A stretch of DNA of 64,000 nucleotides. Origin: Polytrichum commune (taxonomy: Eukaryota; Streptophyta; Polytrichopsida; Polytrichales; Polytrichaceae). This document shows positions 10,487 to 22,228 of this stretch, piece after piece (the first letter of the stretch is position 1; every line of letters starts with the position of its first letter). The notes beneath the pieces were generated by a model. It was given only the letters and a program-made list of their open reading frames with translations, made no database searches and was not told where the DNA came from. The position numbers were made by a program, and so were the translations under genes. The DNA lies in the NCBI GenBank assembly GCA_950295325.1, contig OX485807.1:15839001-15903000 (forward strand). Reading direction: 5' to 3'.

Positions 10487-13400
10487 ATGGAGAGTTTGGA
10501 AGAAAGAATTGCGAGAGCGGTGTTGATAGCATTGAGAGAAAATCAGGGTGTTCCATTACAAGAGGTCCCACCTCTTCCTAGGGATCCTCCTCCCAATTCT
10601 CCACCTCTTCCAAGAGAGGATCCTATAACAACACCACTTGTCTCGAGGGAGGAGGAGTCTAATTCAACATCATCTCCACAGAGGCTACCTCATGGAGATG
10701 TGGATATTTTGAAAGATGTAAAAAAATATCCAATTAAGCCTAGTTTTGGAGGCCGAAACTGCAAACCAGAAGAAGTCATGTCGTTCATTTCAATAGTGGA
10801 GGATTTCTTTCCTTCAAAATACACAGATGCAGATAAAATCAAAGTCACAGTAATTTTCCTCAAGGACAAGGCACAAGTTTGGTTTGACACACTGAAGAGG
10901 GACCGAGAGAATAGGGGACTGGGACCTATTGCAACGTGGAGCACGTTCAAAGAACTTTTTCTTCATCAATTTCTCCCTGGCAATTACGGGGAAGACATGC
11001 GCCAAAAGCTATACGATTTGAAACATGGAAGTCTTTCAGTAACCCAGTTCAAGTTAGAATTTGATGAACACATTGTTTACTTTCCCAATTGGGGTGAAAG
11101 TGATAGAGTTGAATTCTTTGTCCGCAACTTAAAGGATTTAATAAGGTTCAAAGTTAGTGCTCATAACCCACGGACTTTAGATGAAGCTTATGGGTTGGCT
11201 ATGAACTTTGAGAGAGAAGTCAATAGCAGGATGGAGAGGACAAAAGGTCAATTGGGAAAAAGATCTTCAGAGTTTAAATATCCTGCTAATCAAAGCTCCA
11301 AGTTTGCGAAGTTTTCCAAGAATTCTAAACCATCTCAATTTTCAAAATTCAACCAAGGAAACAAGACTTTGATGTTGAGCAAGGAAGAGCAAGAAGAGCA
11401 CGTCAAGAAGGGTTTATGCTTCAGATGTGATAAGCCTGGGCACCGGAATTTTGAATGCCCAACAGTCAAGAGGAAGATAGCAGCAATCGAAGTAGAACAT
11501 GAAGACGATGATGAGTCAGATGGTGAGCCAAGTAAGGAAAGAGTTCCGAACATCTCAACAGCAGTCATGAACATGGAGGTGGAACAAGAGCCGACAGTGT
11601 TGCAAATCAAGGGATTTCTAAATTCTACCTTCTCTTCAATGATTTTAATTGACTTTGGCAGCATTCATAACATGATGTCAGTTTCATTTGCTCATAAGAT
11701 AGGACTTCCCTTAATTCCTATCAAGCCATGTTCAGTATGGTTGCTGAATAATCAACCAAGTTTTATTACTCACCGCGTGTTGAGAGTGCCTGTGAACATC
11801 CAAGGAGTGGACACTGAAGCGGATTTTAAGGTTTGGGATGGAGCGCAATATGAGGTGATACTAGGGATGGCGTGGCTTAAAGAAGTCGATGCATGAATTG
11901 CATGCAAAGAAGGAGAAGTACACGGAAAGCTTATGAACGGTAAATCTTTTTCTATAAAAGGTAAGAGATCTTTGCCAAACACTCCTACTCTTTCACATCT
12001 ACAAATGAAAAGATGTGGTAGAAAAGGTCATCAAGTATTTTTGATACGTATAAGCGAAGTTGAGAATGAATCTAAAGATGACGCTTGGAGTAATAATGGA
12101 GTGAAGATATTCTTGGATGATTTTAAAGATTTATTTCCTGAAGAGTTAAATGAGCTACCACCTACTAGAGAGGTTGATCATGCTATTGACCTCATTGCCA
12201 ATGCTGCTCCTGTAGCTAAGGCACCATATCGTCATTTTTTAGCTCAAAATGTTGAGCTTGAAAATTAATTAAAGGATTTGTTAAACAAAGGATATATTAG
12301 GCCAAGTAAATCACCTTGGGGAGCTCCTGTTCTTTTTACTAAGAAGAAAGATGGATCTTTGAAATTATGTGTAGATTATCGTGGTCTTAACAAACTAACT
12401 ATAAAGAACAAGTTTTCTTTGTCCCGCGTTGATGATATTTTTTATCATCTATATGGATCAAAAATATTTTCCAAAATAGATTTGAGAAGTGGATATCATC
12501 AAATTCGAATAAAAGAATCTGATATTGCGAAAACTGGATTTAGGTCATGTTTGGGTCATTACGAGTATGTGATAATGCCTTTTGGTCTTACAAATGCTCC
12601 TACTACATTTATGACTTTAATGAATTTAATATTTCGTGATTATTTGGGTAAGTTTGTACTTATGTTTATTGATGATATCCTTATATACTCCAAAAATGAG
12701 GAAAAACACAAATAACACCTTAAACAAGTTTTTGAAATTTTGAAAGAACATAAGTTATACGCTAAACTAAGTAAATGTGTTTTCTTTATTTCGCGTGTTG
12801 AATTTCTGGGTCATGTTATCTCTGATGAGGGAGTTTCCGTTGACCCTAGAAAGGTTATGGCCATTGATGAGTGGCAAATACCAAAAGATAAGACGGAGGT
12901 TAGAAGTTTTTTAGGTCTTGCAAGCTATTATAGAAGATTTGTAAAAGGATTTTCTAAAATAGTTGTGCCTATGACTAATTTGCTAAAAGATAAAAGTAAT
13001 GTGATAGATTGGACCCCGAAGTGTGACTCGAGTTTTCAAACTTTAAAATCAATGTTAACTTAGACTCCTGTTTTAACTATTATGGATCCCTTTAAAGGAA
13101 ACATAGTATTATGTACCGATGCTAGCGATTTAGCTGTTTGAGGAGTTTTAATGCAAGATAAGAAAATAATTGCTTACGAATCTCGTAAATTGAATTCTGT
13201 TGAGTTGAATTATCCGGTACATGAAAAGGAATTATTGGCAGTAATCCATTCGCTAAAGGTTTGGAGACATTACTTACTAGGGGTAAGGTTTAAAATTCAA
13301 ACAGACCATGCGTCTTTAAAATATTTGTCAACTCAACCTCACTTGAGTAGAAGACAATGTAGATGGATGGAGTTTTTATAAGAATTTGATTTTGACATAG

Positions 13401-14945
13401 AATATATTAAAAGAAAAGAAAATGTGGTTGCTGACGCTTTGTCTAGAAGACCATTAGCAAATGCTATCTCATGCATTAGAAATTCTTTAATAGATGAAAT
13501 TAAAGGACATTATGATACTGATGATTTCTTTAAATCTTCATTTGAAAGTTTGTCTAAGGAAGCTAGGACCCCAGAGGAAATTGAAAAATTTAAATGTTTT
13601 GAAGTGAAAGATGAGATTTTGTATTATAATGCTAAAGTTTGTGTTCCCAAGTTTGAAGAACACAAAGTCAACATTATAAATAATCTTCATGACATTCCAA
13701 TAGCACGCCATCCAGGTTTTCAAAAGACTTATATGGCAGTAAAGCGTCATTATTATTGGCCAGGAATGAAAAAAGACATTAAAGAATATGTTGAGAGATG
13801 TCTCAAATGTCAAGTCTCTAAATCAGAACAAGTGAAGGATTCTGGATTGCTACAACCACTTGGTGTGCCTAACTTAAAGTTTGAATCAATCAGTATGGAT
13901 TTCATTGTTGGATTGCCAAAGACTCAAAACAATTTTGATAGTATCATGGTAGTTGTGGATAGGTTGACAAAGATTGCTCATTTTATTCCTATAGTTACTA
14001 CTGTTACTGCTTATGGAATTACTGAACTATTCATGAGAGAAATTTTTAAGCATCATGGAATTCCGCGAGAAATTATAAGTGATAGAGATCGTAAGTTTGT
14101 GAGTGAGTTTTGGACTCCTCTATTTAAATTGTGTGAAACTAAGATTAAGTTAAGCAGTGCATATCATCCTGAGACAGATGGACAAACTGAACGGACAAAC
14201 AGAACTCTTGAAGATATGTTAAGGATGTATGTTGGCAAGAGACAACAATCATGGGATAAGTGGTTGCATATGATTGAATTTGCTTATAATGATCATGTTC
14301 ATAGTAGCATTGGTGTAAGTCCATTTTATGTTTTATATGGTCAAGAGTGTAGAACTCCTATTACACTTTCTACTCCTAACACTAGATTTGAAAGTATTAA
14401 TGATATGATCAGAGAGATGAATGAGATTAGAGAATCAGCAAAACTAGCTATGAAAAGTGCTCAGGATAGAGCTAAACATTATGCTGATAACAAAAGAATT
14501 TTTCGTGAATTTGAAGTTGGTGATAAGGTGTTTTTAAAGGTAGCACCTAATCGATCTGGACTTAAGCTTGGCAAGTCAAGAAAGTTATCACCTAGATTTT
14601 GTGGTCCATTTGAAATTTTGAAACGGATAGGCAAGGTAGCTTATCAATTAAAGCTACCTGAAGATTGGAAGATTCATAATGTATTTCATGTGGGATTATT
14701 GAGAAAAATATGTGTCTGATCCTAACCATATTTTGCCTGACCTTCCCAAAGTTGCTCCAGAGGGAGCACTTCTTGCAGAACCTGAAAAGATTTTGAAAAT
14801 AGAGAATCAATATCTAAGGAATAAGACTTTCCGTAGATTTTATGTGAAGTGGAAAGATTATCCTGAAGAAGAAGCTTCTTGGGAAAGAGAAGTTGATTTC
14901 AGAAAGGACTATTCTGATTTTGTCATTGAGGACAATCACTTTTGA
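10487..14945 (+). pseudogene. gag-pol polyprotein of the chromovirus, six in-frame stops and one frameshift
   Basis: One long frame starts at ATG 10487 (context GCCATGG). Gag is followed by a CCHC knuckle at 11417-11459 (CFRCDKPGHRNFEC). The aspartic protease motif at 11651-11659 reads D-F-G instead of D-S/T-G, which should be inactive. Reverse transcriptase has [11 protein letters not shown] and the catalytic FIDD at about 12665. RNase H starts near 13080 (CTDASDLAV). Integrase shows HHCC (HYYWPGMKKDI...CLKCQ) and the D,D-35-E residues (SMDFIVG, SDRDRKF, HPETDGQTERTNRTLED), then a GPF motif. The chromodomain ends in FYVKWKDYPEEEASWE (to 14945). In-frame stops lie at 11894 (TGA), 12266 (TAA), 12713 (TAA), 13061 (TAG), 13139 (TGA) and 13379 (TAA). 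An extra base in the A-run 14704-14708 separates integrase from chromodomain. Confidence 0.95.
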
Positions 14946-14946
14946 T

Positions 14947-14958
14947 GGAAGGGGGAGA
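14947..14958 (+). other. Polypurine tract
   Basis: GGAAGGGGGAGA sits immediately before the 3' LTR, the expected place for plus-strand priming. Confidence 0.9.
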
Positions 14959-14959
14959 T

Positions 14960-15762
14960 TGCAATGTAACTAGAATTATTAAGGAATATTCTAACTACAT
15001 GTGCCAGTGTGTAAGCAGAGAAAAATGAGAGCTAGACAGCTCTCAGTTGAGGATGAATGGAAAGGAGTAAGACAACTCCAGATTGACAACATGTGCACTG
15101 GAGTTAGACAGCTCCGCATTTAGTGCATTGGAACTAGACCATTCCAATTGAGAACATGTGCACGTGAGTTAGACAACTCTCGATGAGGTGCACAGGAGTT
15201 AGACCACTCCATAGATAAAGCTAGTTGGAATTAGACAGTGCCGACTAGAAGATTGACTAGTTGGAATTAGATAGTTCCAACTAAGAGAAAGATTGGATGA
15301 ACCAAGTTGGAATTAGACAGTTCCAACTGGAATAAAGGATGGATGTATTTAGTTGGAATTAGACAGTTCCGACTAGAAAGAAGAATGGATGAATCCAATT
15401 GGAATTAGACAGTTCTAATTGGAAGAATGAAATTGAGATAAGAGATGAAAGAAGGTTCTAGAAGAACCAAAGATAGAAGATTCATAGTAGAACTATGAGA
15501 TAGAGCTATGAATAGAATACTTTTACTATATGTAAATATAGAAAGTAAAAGTAGTGCTTCGGCATAAGAGGAAGCACGGGGGAGGAGAGAGGATCTTTTT
15601 TGTCTCTCTCCTATGGTCGGGTGGTAGAGCTTCGTTGACCAAACTTTATTTGGTTGTGGTTTATACTTAGAAGAAGAAATAAAATTGGTGTTGGTTTCAA
15701 TTCTTTACTTTGAGATTTTGTTGTCAAGAAACAAATTGCCAACTAGTGTCAGGTTCGTAACA
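14960..15762 (+). repeat. 3' LTR (803 bp)
   Basis: Starts TGCAATGTAAC and ends GGTTCGTAACA, followed by the target duplication CTTGC. Same length as the 5' LTR. Read by eye along its full length, I found only the T/C difference at base 3. Confidence 0.96.
15028..15422 (+). repeat. Stem-loop series in the 3' LTR
   Basis: Identical copy of the TTAGACA-loop hairpin series described for the 5' LTR. Confidence 0.8.
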
Positions 15763-15829
15763 CTTGCAATATGAATGGTGGAGATCGACGGCCTCTCAAC
15801 CTTTGGCCATAGTGTGAAGCACCCCTGAA

Positions 15830-16332
15830 GGGCCACTTCACACTATGGCCATCCAAGTCAAGAGGCCGTGGGATTGAATGGCCAAACTTTGTTGAGAGTT
15901 CAAAAGAAATGGTCTGAAAATACATAGTCAATAAAATATAAGAATTGGAGCCTTCGGCCGGGTGTAGTGGGAAGCCTCCAAAGGCCAAGCCTAAAGTCCA
16001 AACCCAAGAAAGAGCATCCCACTTTGTTCCCTGCCCAAAACAACCCCTCCAATCTAAAGGCCAAGCTCTTGTCAAAAGTTTTTTTTTTGCATGAAAAGAA
16101 TCGATGGCCTCTCGACCATGGTTTGGGTTTTCATTCCTCTCTGACCCAAACTTCCTTCGAGAGTCCGTCGCCTTGGTCACAAAGTATTGCCATGTAAACA
16201 TTTTGGAGAGTGATGGCCTTTGGACTTTGGCCTCTAGTGTGAAGGGTCGAGAAGCCAAATTCTTGGTTTCTTGCAATCTGATTGGTGGAAATCGACGGCC
16301 TCTCAACCTTCAGCCATAGTGTGAAGCAACCT
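15830..16332. mobile_element. Miniature element family E, copy 2
   Basis: Starts GGGCCACTTCACACTATGGC and ends GTGTGAAGCAACC before TTAA. It abuts copy 1 in the same orientation and shares its internal blocks (TTGGAGCCTTCGGCC, CCTCCAAAGGCCAAGCC, GGCCTTTGGACTTTGGCC). No coding capacity. Confidence 0.75.
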
Positions 16333-16931
16333 TAAGTCTAAACATGCACTAGGTTGGGACACCCCATGGTTATATTCTCAAGGCCCATGTGAATGAACGC
16401 ACACTACTTAAGAATGTTATGTTCGTTGTACACTTATTTGATCAATCTACACAAACTTGAGACTTGATGTTTCAATCTTCATGTAGGCTTAAGAGCTTTA
16501 GGATTATGCATATGAGGATATGACTCGGGGTAAAAAAAAAATTCTAAGATGGGCTATAACACACCATTTTCAAATGTTCTTCAGAAGTATTACAAAAGAC
16601 GGAAATCAAAATGATCATAAGTATAGATCTCAATCGTTGAATGAACGACTCAATAGAGTTGGTTGAGATCAACGAATATTTGAGGTTGGTGGAGAGTTGC
16701 AATCATAACATGATCTCGAACGGATCAAATTGTCAAACTATTTTTGGAGTTGTGAGCATTCCATGAGGTATGCAACTTCATCATCGAACTTTTGAAAGTG
16801 ATAAGAGTGTTTTATATAGTTATGTACAGGAGTGGTGAAGGGATGTTTAAAACAATGCTTATTACTTAGCAAGATCCAAGAAACGTTTAGGTCACGGGCG
16901 AATTTGTCCTCGATGGCAATCCCTAGTTTAA
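16333..16931. other. Non-coding spacer
   Basis: I recognise no gene or clear repeat in this stretch. Confidence 0.4.
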
Positions 16932-17318
16932 GGGCTAGTTCACACATGGTCCCAAGCCCCAAGTCCCAAGTCCCACTCATGTCAGCAAATCCCAACATGG
17001 AGGCAAAGTTCCAACTTTTGAGCCTCGAGAAACCAATCAAATGGGGTGTACATTCATCAAAGTCGAATCTTGATTATTTTATGCAGTATAATCTCGGAAC
17101 TTGTGTTGAGAGTTGGGCCTAGCTTTTCGACTCAACATAGCTTCAAGCCTGACCTCCAAAAAGTGTTGTCATGTAGGCATTTGTGTCATACTTGGGACTT
17201 AGGACTTGGGACCCCGTGCGAAGTGATAAATTCCAACTTCCATGCTCTCAACAGCTAATTAAGATTGCACAGATTGACCTCAAGTGACTTGGGACTTGGG
17301 ACCCGTGTGAACCGGCCC
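16932..17318. mobile_element. Miniature element family D, copy 1 (387 bp, TAA target duplication)
   Basis: TAA, then GGGCTAGTTCACACATGGTC, and at the right GGACCCGTGTGAACCGGCCC, then TAA. The ends are inverted repeats of each other. Inside are runs of CCCAAGTCCCAAGTCCCA and the complementary GACTTGGGACTTGGGAC, which could form a foldback. A 388-bp relative lies at 38907-39294. Confidence 0.85.
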
Positions 17319-17321
17319 TAA

Positions 17322-19111
17322 GTCACCAAGGACAAATGTCCAAAACCATCCCTTATAGACTACTAAGTGTATATATACACCTATATAAAGCTTGCAAAAT
17401 ATTGCACCGATGAATGGTTAGATGCTATACAAGACGTAGTCATATGTTTCAAGAGATTTGACGACTCGTTCAACAGTGCATGTTATCAAATAACATGCTA
17501 AAAAAATAATTCTAAAAAATGATTGTTGATGGTGTCTAGGTAGTACACTCAACGTCACTTACTATTTGGAATTACACAATGCTATAACTATTTACTTCAT
17601 ATCTCAATTTTTGCCAACAAAGGTCAAATTGGTTGTTTAGACATTAAAGAAACATTCACATCTTTACTTGGTAAAAAATAGCATGTTACTAGTAAAAAAT
17701 AAATAGCATAGTTTAACTCCAATTAGTGTAAGTGACACTAAGTACGATATTTAGTGTAGTCGTATAGAACGTGTTGGTCTTTGCATGTCCATGCAGTGCC
17801 AAGATATTGAGCCAACATTGGCGTTTTAATGTGGTGCATGTGGTGTGGTGACATTCTTCTCTTTAAAAAAAACACTAACAAGTGCGAGTCCCAACAACAT
17901 TTTTTCAAATGTCATGAGCTTGGAGAATCATTATTTTTGAGGAGATCATGGCACCATGCACTTGGTCATGTGCTAGGGTCATCGGTCTTTAGAGCCATAT
18001 TGTTCTATGGCTCCACAAGGGCTTTTGGCCTTTGGATTTGACCTCGGGGGGTTCACTAGCGAAAATCATAGTACAATGTGCGATAAAAAATAGGGTCCAA
18101 TATATTCATTGTAGATAAATTTTATAAAAACTATACATGTAAAATAGGGGATTTTAAAATAGTGAAACATGTTTACATGTAAAATACCATCACATATAAT
18201 ATTTTCAGGCTTTTTACATGTAAAATACCATCACCTTATAATCTTTTCTGCAAGGTAAATAACCCCCCCCCCCAATAAATAGGTCCCGAACGCACGTGTA
18301 TGCAAAATATAAGAGGGAGTGAACCCGTGAACCCCCCGAGGATTTGACTTGAGAATTGTCTCATCCAATGGAAAATTTGTGAACCCACTAAGATTGTCAT
18401 TCCAAGTTTCAGAATCGGAGTTGAGATGTTAAAAGTTATGAGAAGTCAATTTAGGGAAGATTATCATTTCCCATTAATCCTTGATTTCCTGAGAGATTGA
18501 TCTTGAAGGCAAACTCATCCAAAAGGAGGGTGCTAGGAAAGTCACAATAAGTATCAAAATCATTTTTATTTTTATTTTTGCATACCCATCCATGTATTTT
18601 TTTTAAATTTGTGAATTTGTTTGATGCCAATAATCCATTGGATATCAAATATCAAGTTCTCTTTCAATATTTTTACTCACTAAGTATATGAAAAAAAACT
18701 ATGCTAAGATGCCAATATGTGCCTAATTTGGTGTCTAATCTTAAATGGGGACCAAAGGTATGTGGATGTTGCTCAATTTGTTTTTCACGTTCTCCAACTT
18801 CTTCCAATTATAATGACGCAACTGAAAAAAGTTTGTTGCATTGGCAAATCAACTATGAAGCATCAATTTATATATTGGATTTAAAATCAGACCTCCCCAT
18901 ATTTAGTTATGGTTATCAAAAGTGCATGTTTGTTGATTCCTTAGCTGACTACATAAGTTTGTCCAATTGAGTTCAATATTGAGTGTGAAGTGGTTGACTA
19001 AATTGAAGACATAGTCCAATCTCTTTTAGACATGTGTTATAGTGTTGTTTTTTGATCCTCAACAAATCATACACCAATCAAATATAGGTGTATGTTTAAG
19101 AGAAGCACATA

Positions 19112-19142
<31 letters not shown>

Positions 19143-19708
19143 CCTTATACCTATTTGAGTGATGTATGGTTGCGTGTGGACCTAAGAATGGAAACCCAAA
19201 AAACACATGTGGAGAAGAGATTGCCAATGTCTCCAAAACTTGTTAACTATTCAAGACGCAATAGTCAACATACATTGGGTGGGGGGTGGGGGGGGGGGAC
19301 CTATATGGTCATTTAGTATCTTAGAGAATCCTCGTTTTCATAATGAACAAGATATTCATACAAACTTCAAAACTCATGATGAAAATGGCTACATGCATGA
19401 TATCAATTTGCTAGTAATCTTGCACTAAGAGCTTGTTTCACATCCTCCAAGAAGTGGGGACACATAGAAAATTGTCCATTTAAGACATGCTTACCATGAT
19501 TATGCAACCACTACTCCTAGCCTACAACACATGCATACACCATTTATGGTATTTAGCATCATTTAGCATCATATGCATAATAGTGTCAAATTCCGCCATT
19601 TTTTTTTCCTCCTCAAAGTTTACCACATGTCAACCCCATATTGGATTGTGCCCTCTAAATCCCACGTGGAACTCACACACTTCAATCCTCCCCGACAATG
19701 CAAAGGTA
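17322..19708. other. AT-rich intergenic DNA with simple repeats
   Basis: No gene recognised. It holds an ACATGTAAAATA-type short repeat at 18130-18240, a C-run near 18265, an (AT)n run at about 19110-19138 and a G-run near 19280-19300. A family B-like end (GACACTAAGTACGATATTTAG) sits near 17730. Confidence 0.5.
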
Positions 19709-19810
19709 CTAATTTGTTGGGACATAATTTATACACTTGTTGAAGTTTGGATTCCACAATTGTTGAACCAAAAAACAAAATTCCCCATTCACACCATACA
19801 TAATTCAACA
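19709..19810 (-). pseudogene. EXORDIUM-like C-terminal fragment
   Basis: On the minus strand the codons read VNGEF, FLVQQLWNPNFNKC and then a stop at 19709-19711. This aligns with the end of the intact gene at 23.9 kb (ANGKKFLVQWLWDPNANKC). Nothing upstream of the last about 30 codons is preserved; the adjoining DNA is a miniature-type repeat. Confidence 0.72.
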
Positions 19811-19890
19811 TTTGAAGCAAATGACAGTCTTCCAGCCATAGACCACCTCATTAATTGATACCTAGTTGTATGTATTGCCGACTACACGAA

Positions 19891-20228
19891 CTAGTCCTAT
19901 TAGTGTGGGTGGAAATTAGCGTGGACCACACTAATTTTCTAATCAAGGTGGAACTAGCATGGGTCCAAGACCCTGGGTTTTTCTTTAAGTCTTCTTGAAG
20001 ATTTTCAAACAACATCTTACAAAAAAATAAAATAATCATCGTACACCAAAAGTAGCACAAAAACAAATAATCACCCATGTTAATTTTTTAGAGAAACAAT
20101 TGTTATGGCCTACATTGATGTTCTACTATAAGTTTCGCATGAGTTGAGAATTGGTGTGACTCGTTATGAGAATTAGCATGGGCTCTAGAAACTATTGTGG
20201 CCCACAATAATAGGATTATTTAGTGTAT
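19891..20228 (+). repeat. GTGGGCCAC-containing dispersed repeat, copy 2
   Basis: Left end CTAGTCCTATTAGTGTGGG, right end TGTGGCCCACAATAATAGGA. The two are partly inverted repeats. It is collinear with the minus strand of the 4.1-4.5 kb copy. Confidence 0.55.
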
Positions 20229-20680
20229 TGGAGAGCGCTCTAAGAGGGAGACCACAGGTCATCAATACACATGGTCACAATGGAATAATCCTGGATTGGA
20301 TCCAGAAACGGCTCCCACCAATTGGCTTGAACCATGATAATTTCGTTGGTAGAGCATGAAAAGCCCTCCCCAACCATAATAGCATGGGTTGCACTATTGC
20401 GGCCAGTGTGTATGTTTGACAAAGTTTTTGCAAGTTTTTCACTTTTGAAACGCAAAAACTCACACAATTTAGAAGTTGACACCAATTGTGACTTGTGAAA
20501 AAAAACACAACTGACATGCTAGACATTAAACTGACACGTATTACTAAGAAACTTAAGTACTATAAACTGAGCTCAAGTATCCAAAAAAACATAACCCATA
20601 ACAATAGGAGAACTTCCTACACTCACTTACATATTTAAGTTTAGCCTTATTCTTGTAATTTCCTTTGTAACCGGGAAGAC

Positions 20681-20800
20681 TCTACAACTGAGATGGTGAT
20701 CAAAGAGGTGGTGGAGGCTAAGTACAAGGCCGACAAGACCATTGTTCTTGGTCTCTTGCATATGTATTTTCACAATAGTTTTGTGCAGGTATGTGAATGA
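20681..20800 (+). pseudogene. Class III peroxidase N-terminal exon fragment
   Basis: The frame reads TTEMVIKEVVEAKYKADKTI, then LGLLHMYFHNSFVQ, then a stop. This matches the start of secretory plant peroxidases (REVVEAKVKAD..., then LLRMHFHDCFVQGCD). The active-site Arg and the distal motif are altered (R to H; HFHDC to YFHNS), and no further peroxidase exon follows. It is about 40 codons of coding-like composition in AT-rich DNA, so a decayed or captured fragment. Confidence 0.75.
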
Positions 20801-20889
20801 ACAATTTACCCCAGCAGATCTCGAAGAGTGATGCTTTGGCGGTTAAATATTGGGTTCGTTCTAAGGCGTCTCAACTTGACACTGGGATG

Positions 20890-21830
20890 ATTTGAGGTAG
20901 ACTTTGCATAGTAGAGAGATCCCCTTCAAATTGAGTTTAATGTACAATATACAATTCACAATGCCTGAATTAAAGCGTGATTGGAAGCAACATTGTTGTT
21001 GGGTCCGTGATTTGAATGTTGTAAGTCCTTAAAGTTCACAAGTCCTTAAAGTTCGTCACTTACTCTAGGCTAGTGGTAAATAATCCACTCTCACGAGTGG
21101 CACCGCCTATATATGTGATAGATACTTTTGTATGGTCAATTCCTAAGTCACTTGATTTGAAGTTTTAAAAATGGAAGGAGACCTAGAGTGCTTTGTTTGA
21201 TTAAAACTTGGGGAAAGTAGCCATCTCAACTCATAATGATTAGAAATTTGAGGTCTTGCATAGGGCAAAGATCCCCTTCAATTGAGTTTAATATACAATG
21301 TGAAATTCTCATTGATTCAGTGCAATGCTTGAGTTGACGTTAGATTGGAATCAATAATGTTGTTGAGTTTGTGAGTGGAATGTTATCAATGTTCACAAGG
21401 TCCTGAAGTTCATCCCCTAAGTTTGTCCCAATATCTAGGATATTGATAGATATTCCACTCTCACTAGTGGTACCATCTACACTCCTACTAGATACTATGT
21501 TTTGGTCAGTGCCTACCTAGTCCAATCTCTTGTCATTTAGGTTGATTAGCTATCTCAATGTGAAAATCACAATGCTTCAATACAATGCTTGAATTAAAGT
21601 TCAAGGGATCACGTAGGATATGAAGAAAGAGGAGCCGTATGATTCTATCAAAGGGGGAAGAGCAATATTTGTGCATTTGGGTGTGATATTGGACTTTTAT
21701 CAATGTTCACATGGCCTTGAAGTTCGTCACATGTCTTGTCCCAATATCTAAGATGTTGTGATATATTCCACTTTCACTAGTTTTACCCTCTACACATGTG
21801 GTAGAAAGTTTGTTTGGTCCATGCCCAACT
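20890..21830. repeat. Three diverged tandem copies of a unit of about 300-350 bp
   Basis: Blocks such as GATCCCCTTCAA, TTGAGTTTAAT, CACAATGC, CTTGAATTAAAG, TGTTCACA, AAGTTCGTCAC, CCACTCTCACGAGTGG and TTTTGGTCA-like motifs recur in order from about 20895, 21250 and 21555. No coding function seen. Confidence 0.7.
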
Positions 21831-22228
21831 ACGTTGATTAGCGCATGTAGTGTGTGGTATTAATTCCCGAGACATGCATTATTTTGCCAAATCTAAAAAT
21901 TAGTAAGGGTGAATTTTTTACTGAGTGCTACTGAATTCATGAATACATGCCCATTTACCATATATTTCAAGATAATTAGTATGTGCTCTAAGGTGTTTGT
22001 ACAGTAGAGTGCATAATTGGTTTTGGGTGAGGTTGAAAAGGTTGCTTATTCTTTTCAAGCATGGTCACTCACTCCTGAGGCATCATAAGACTAAGAAATT
22101 GAAGAGAGTTTGCATTGAGAGTTTCCGACACTTTGACACTTTGGGTGCTTGAAACCATGGATCTTTTGGTGACACTAATTTCATAGCGTAACAAAATTTA
22201 GATTGCCTTCAATGATTTCCCATACGCA
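21831..22228. other. Non-coding, 5' remnant region of a hAT-like pseudogene
   Basis: No continuous frame. Some of it may be unrecognisable transposase sequence upstream of the preserved C-terminal part. Confidence 0.35.

Larger units (their letters stand above)
9652..15767 (+). mobile_element. Ty3/gypsy chromovirus-type LTR retrotransposon with target duplication CTTGC
   Basis: The element is 9657-15762 (6106 bp), with two 803-bp LTRs beginning TG and ending CA. It is flanked by the 5-bp direct repeat CTTGC at 9652-9656 and 15763-15767. The uninterrupted paralogue at about 16264 reads TTCTTGCAATCTG, which confirms the empty-site sequence. Order is LTR, initiator-Met primer site, gag, protease, reverse transcriptase, RNase H, integrase, chromodomain, polypurine tract, LTR. 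That order (integrase last) and the C-terminal chromodomain place it among Ty3/gypsy chromoviruses. The reading frame is broken, so the copy needs enzymes from elsewhere. By eye the LTRs differ at a single base. Confidence 0.97.
9153..15825. mobile_element. Miniature element family E, copy 1, split by the LTR retrotransposon
   Basis: It starts GGGCTGCTTCACACTATGGC after TAA and resumes after the LTR element, ending GTGTGAAGCACCCC just before TGA. Apart from the 6.1-kb insertion it is about 560 bp and collinear with the second copy at 15830-16332. Internal short arms such as GGCCTTCGGCC and ATAGTGTGAAGCCTCC could fold on themselves. Confidence 0.7.

Noticed and set aside
11894-13381. In-frame stops as readthrough, recoding or RNA editing
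   Set aside because: Several stops of all three kinds, a lost protease residue and a frameshift fit plain inactivation better; nuclear editing of this kind is not established in plants.
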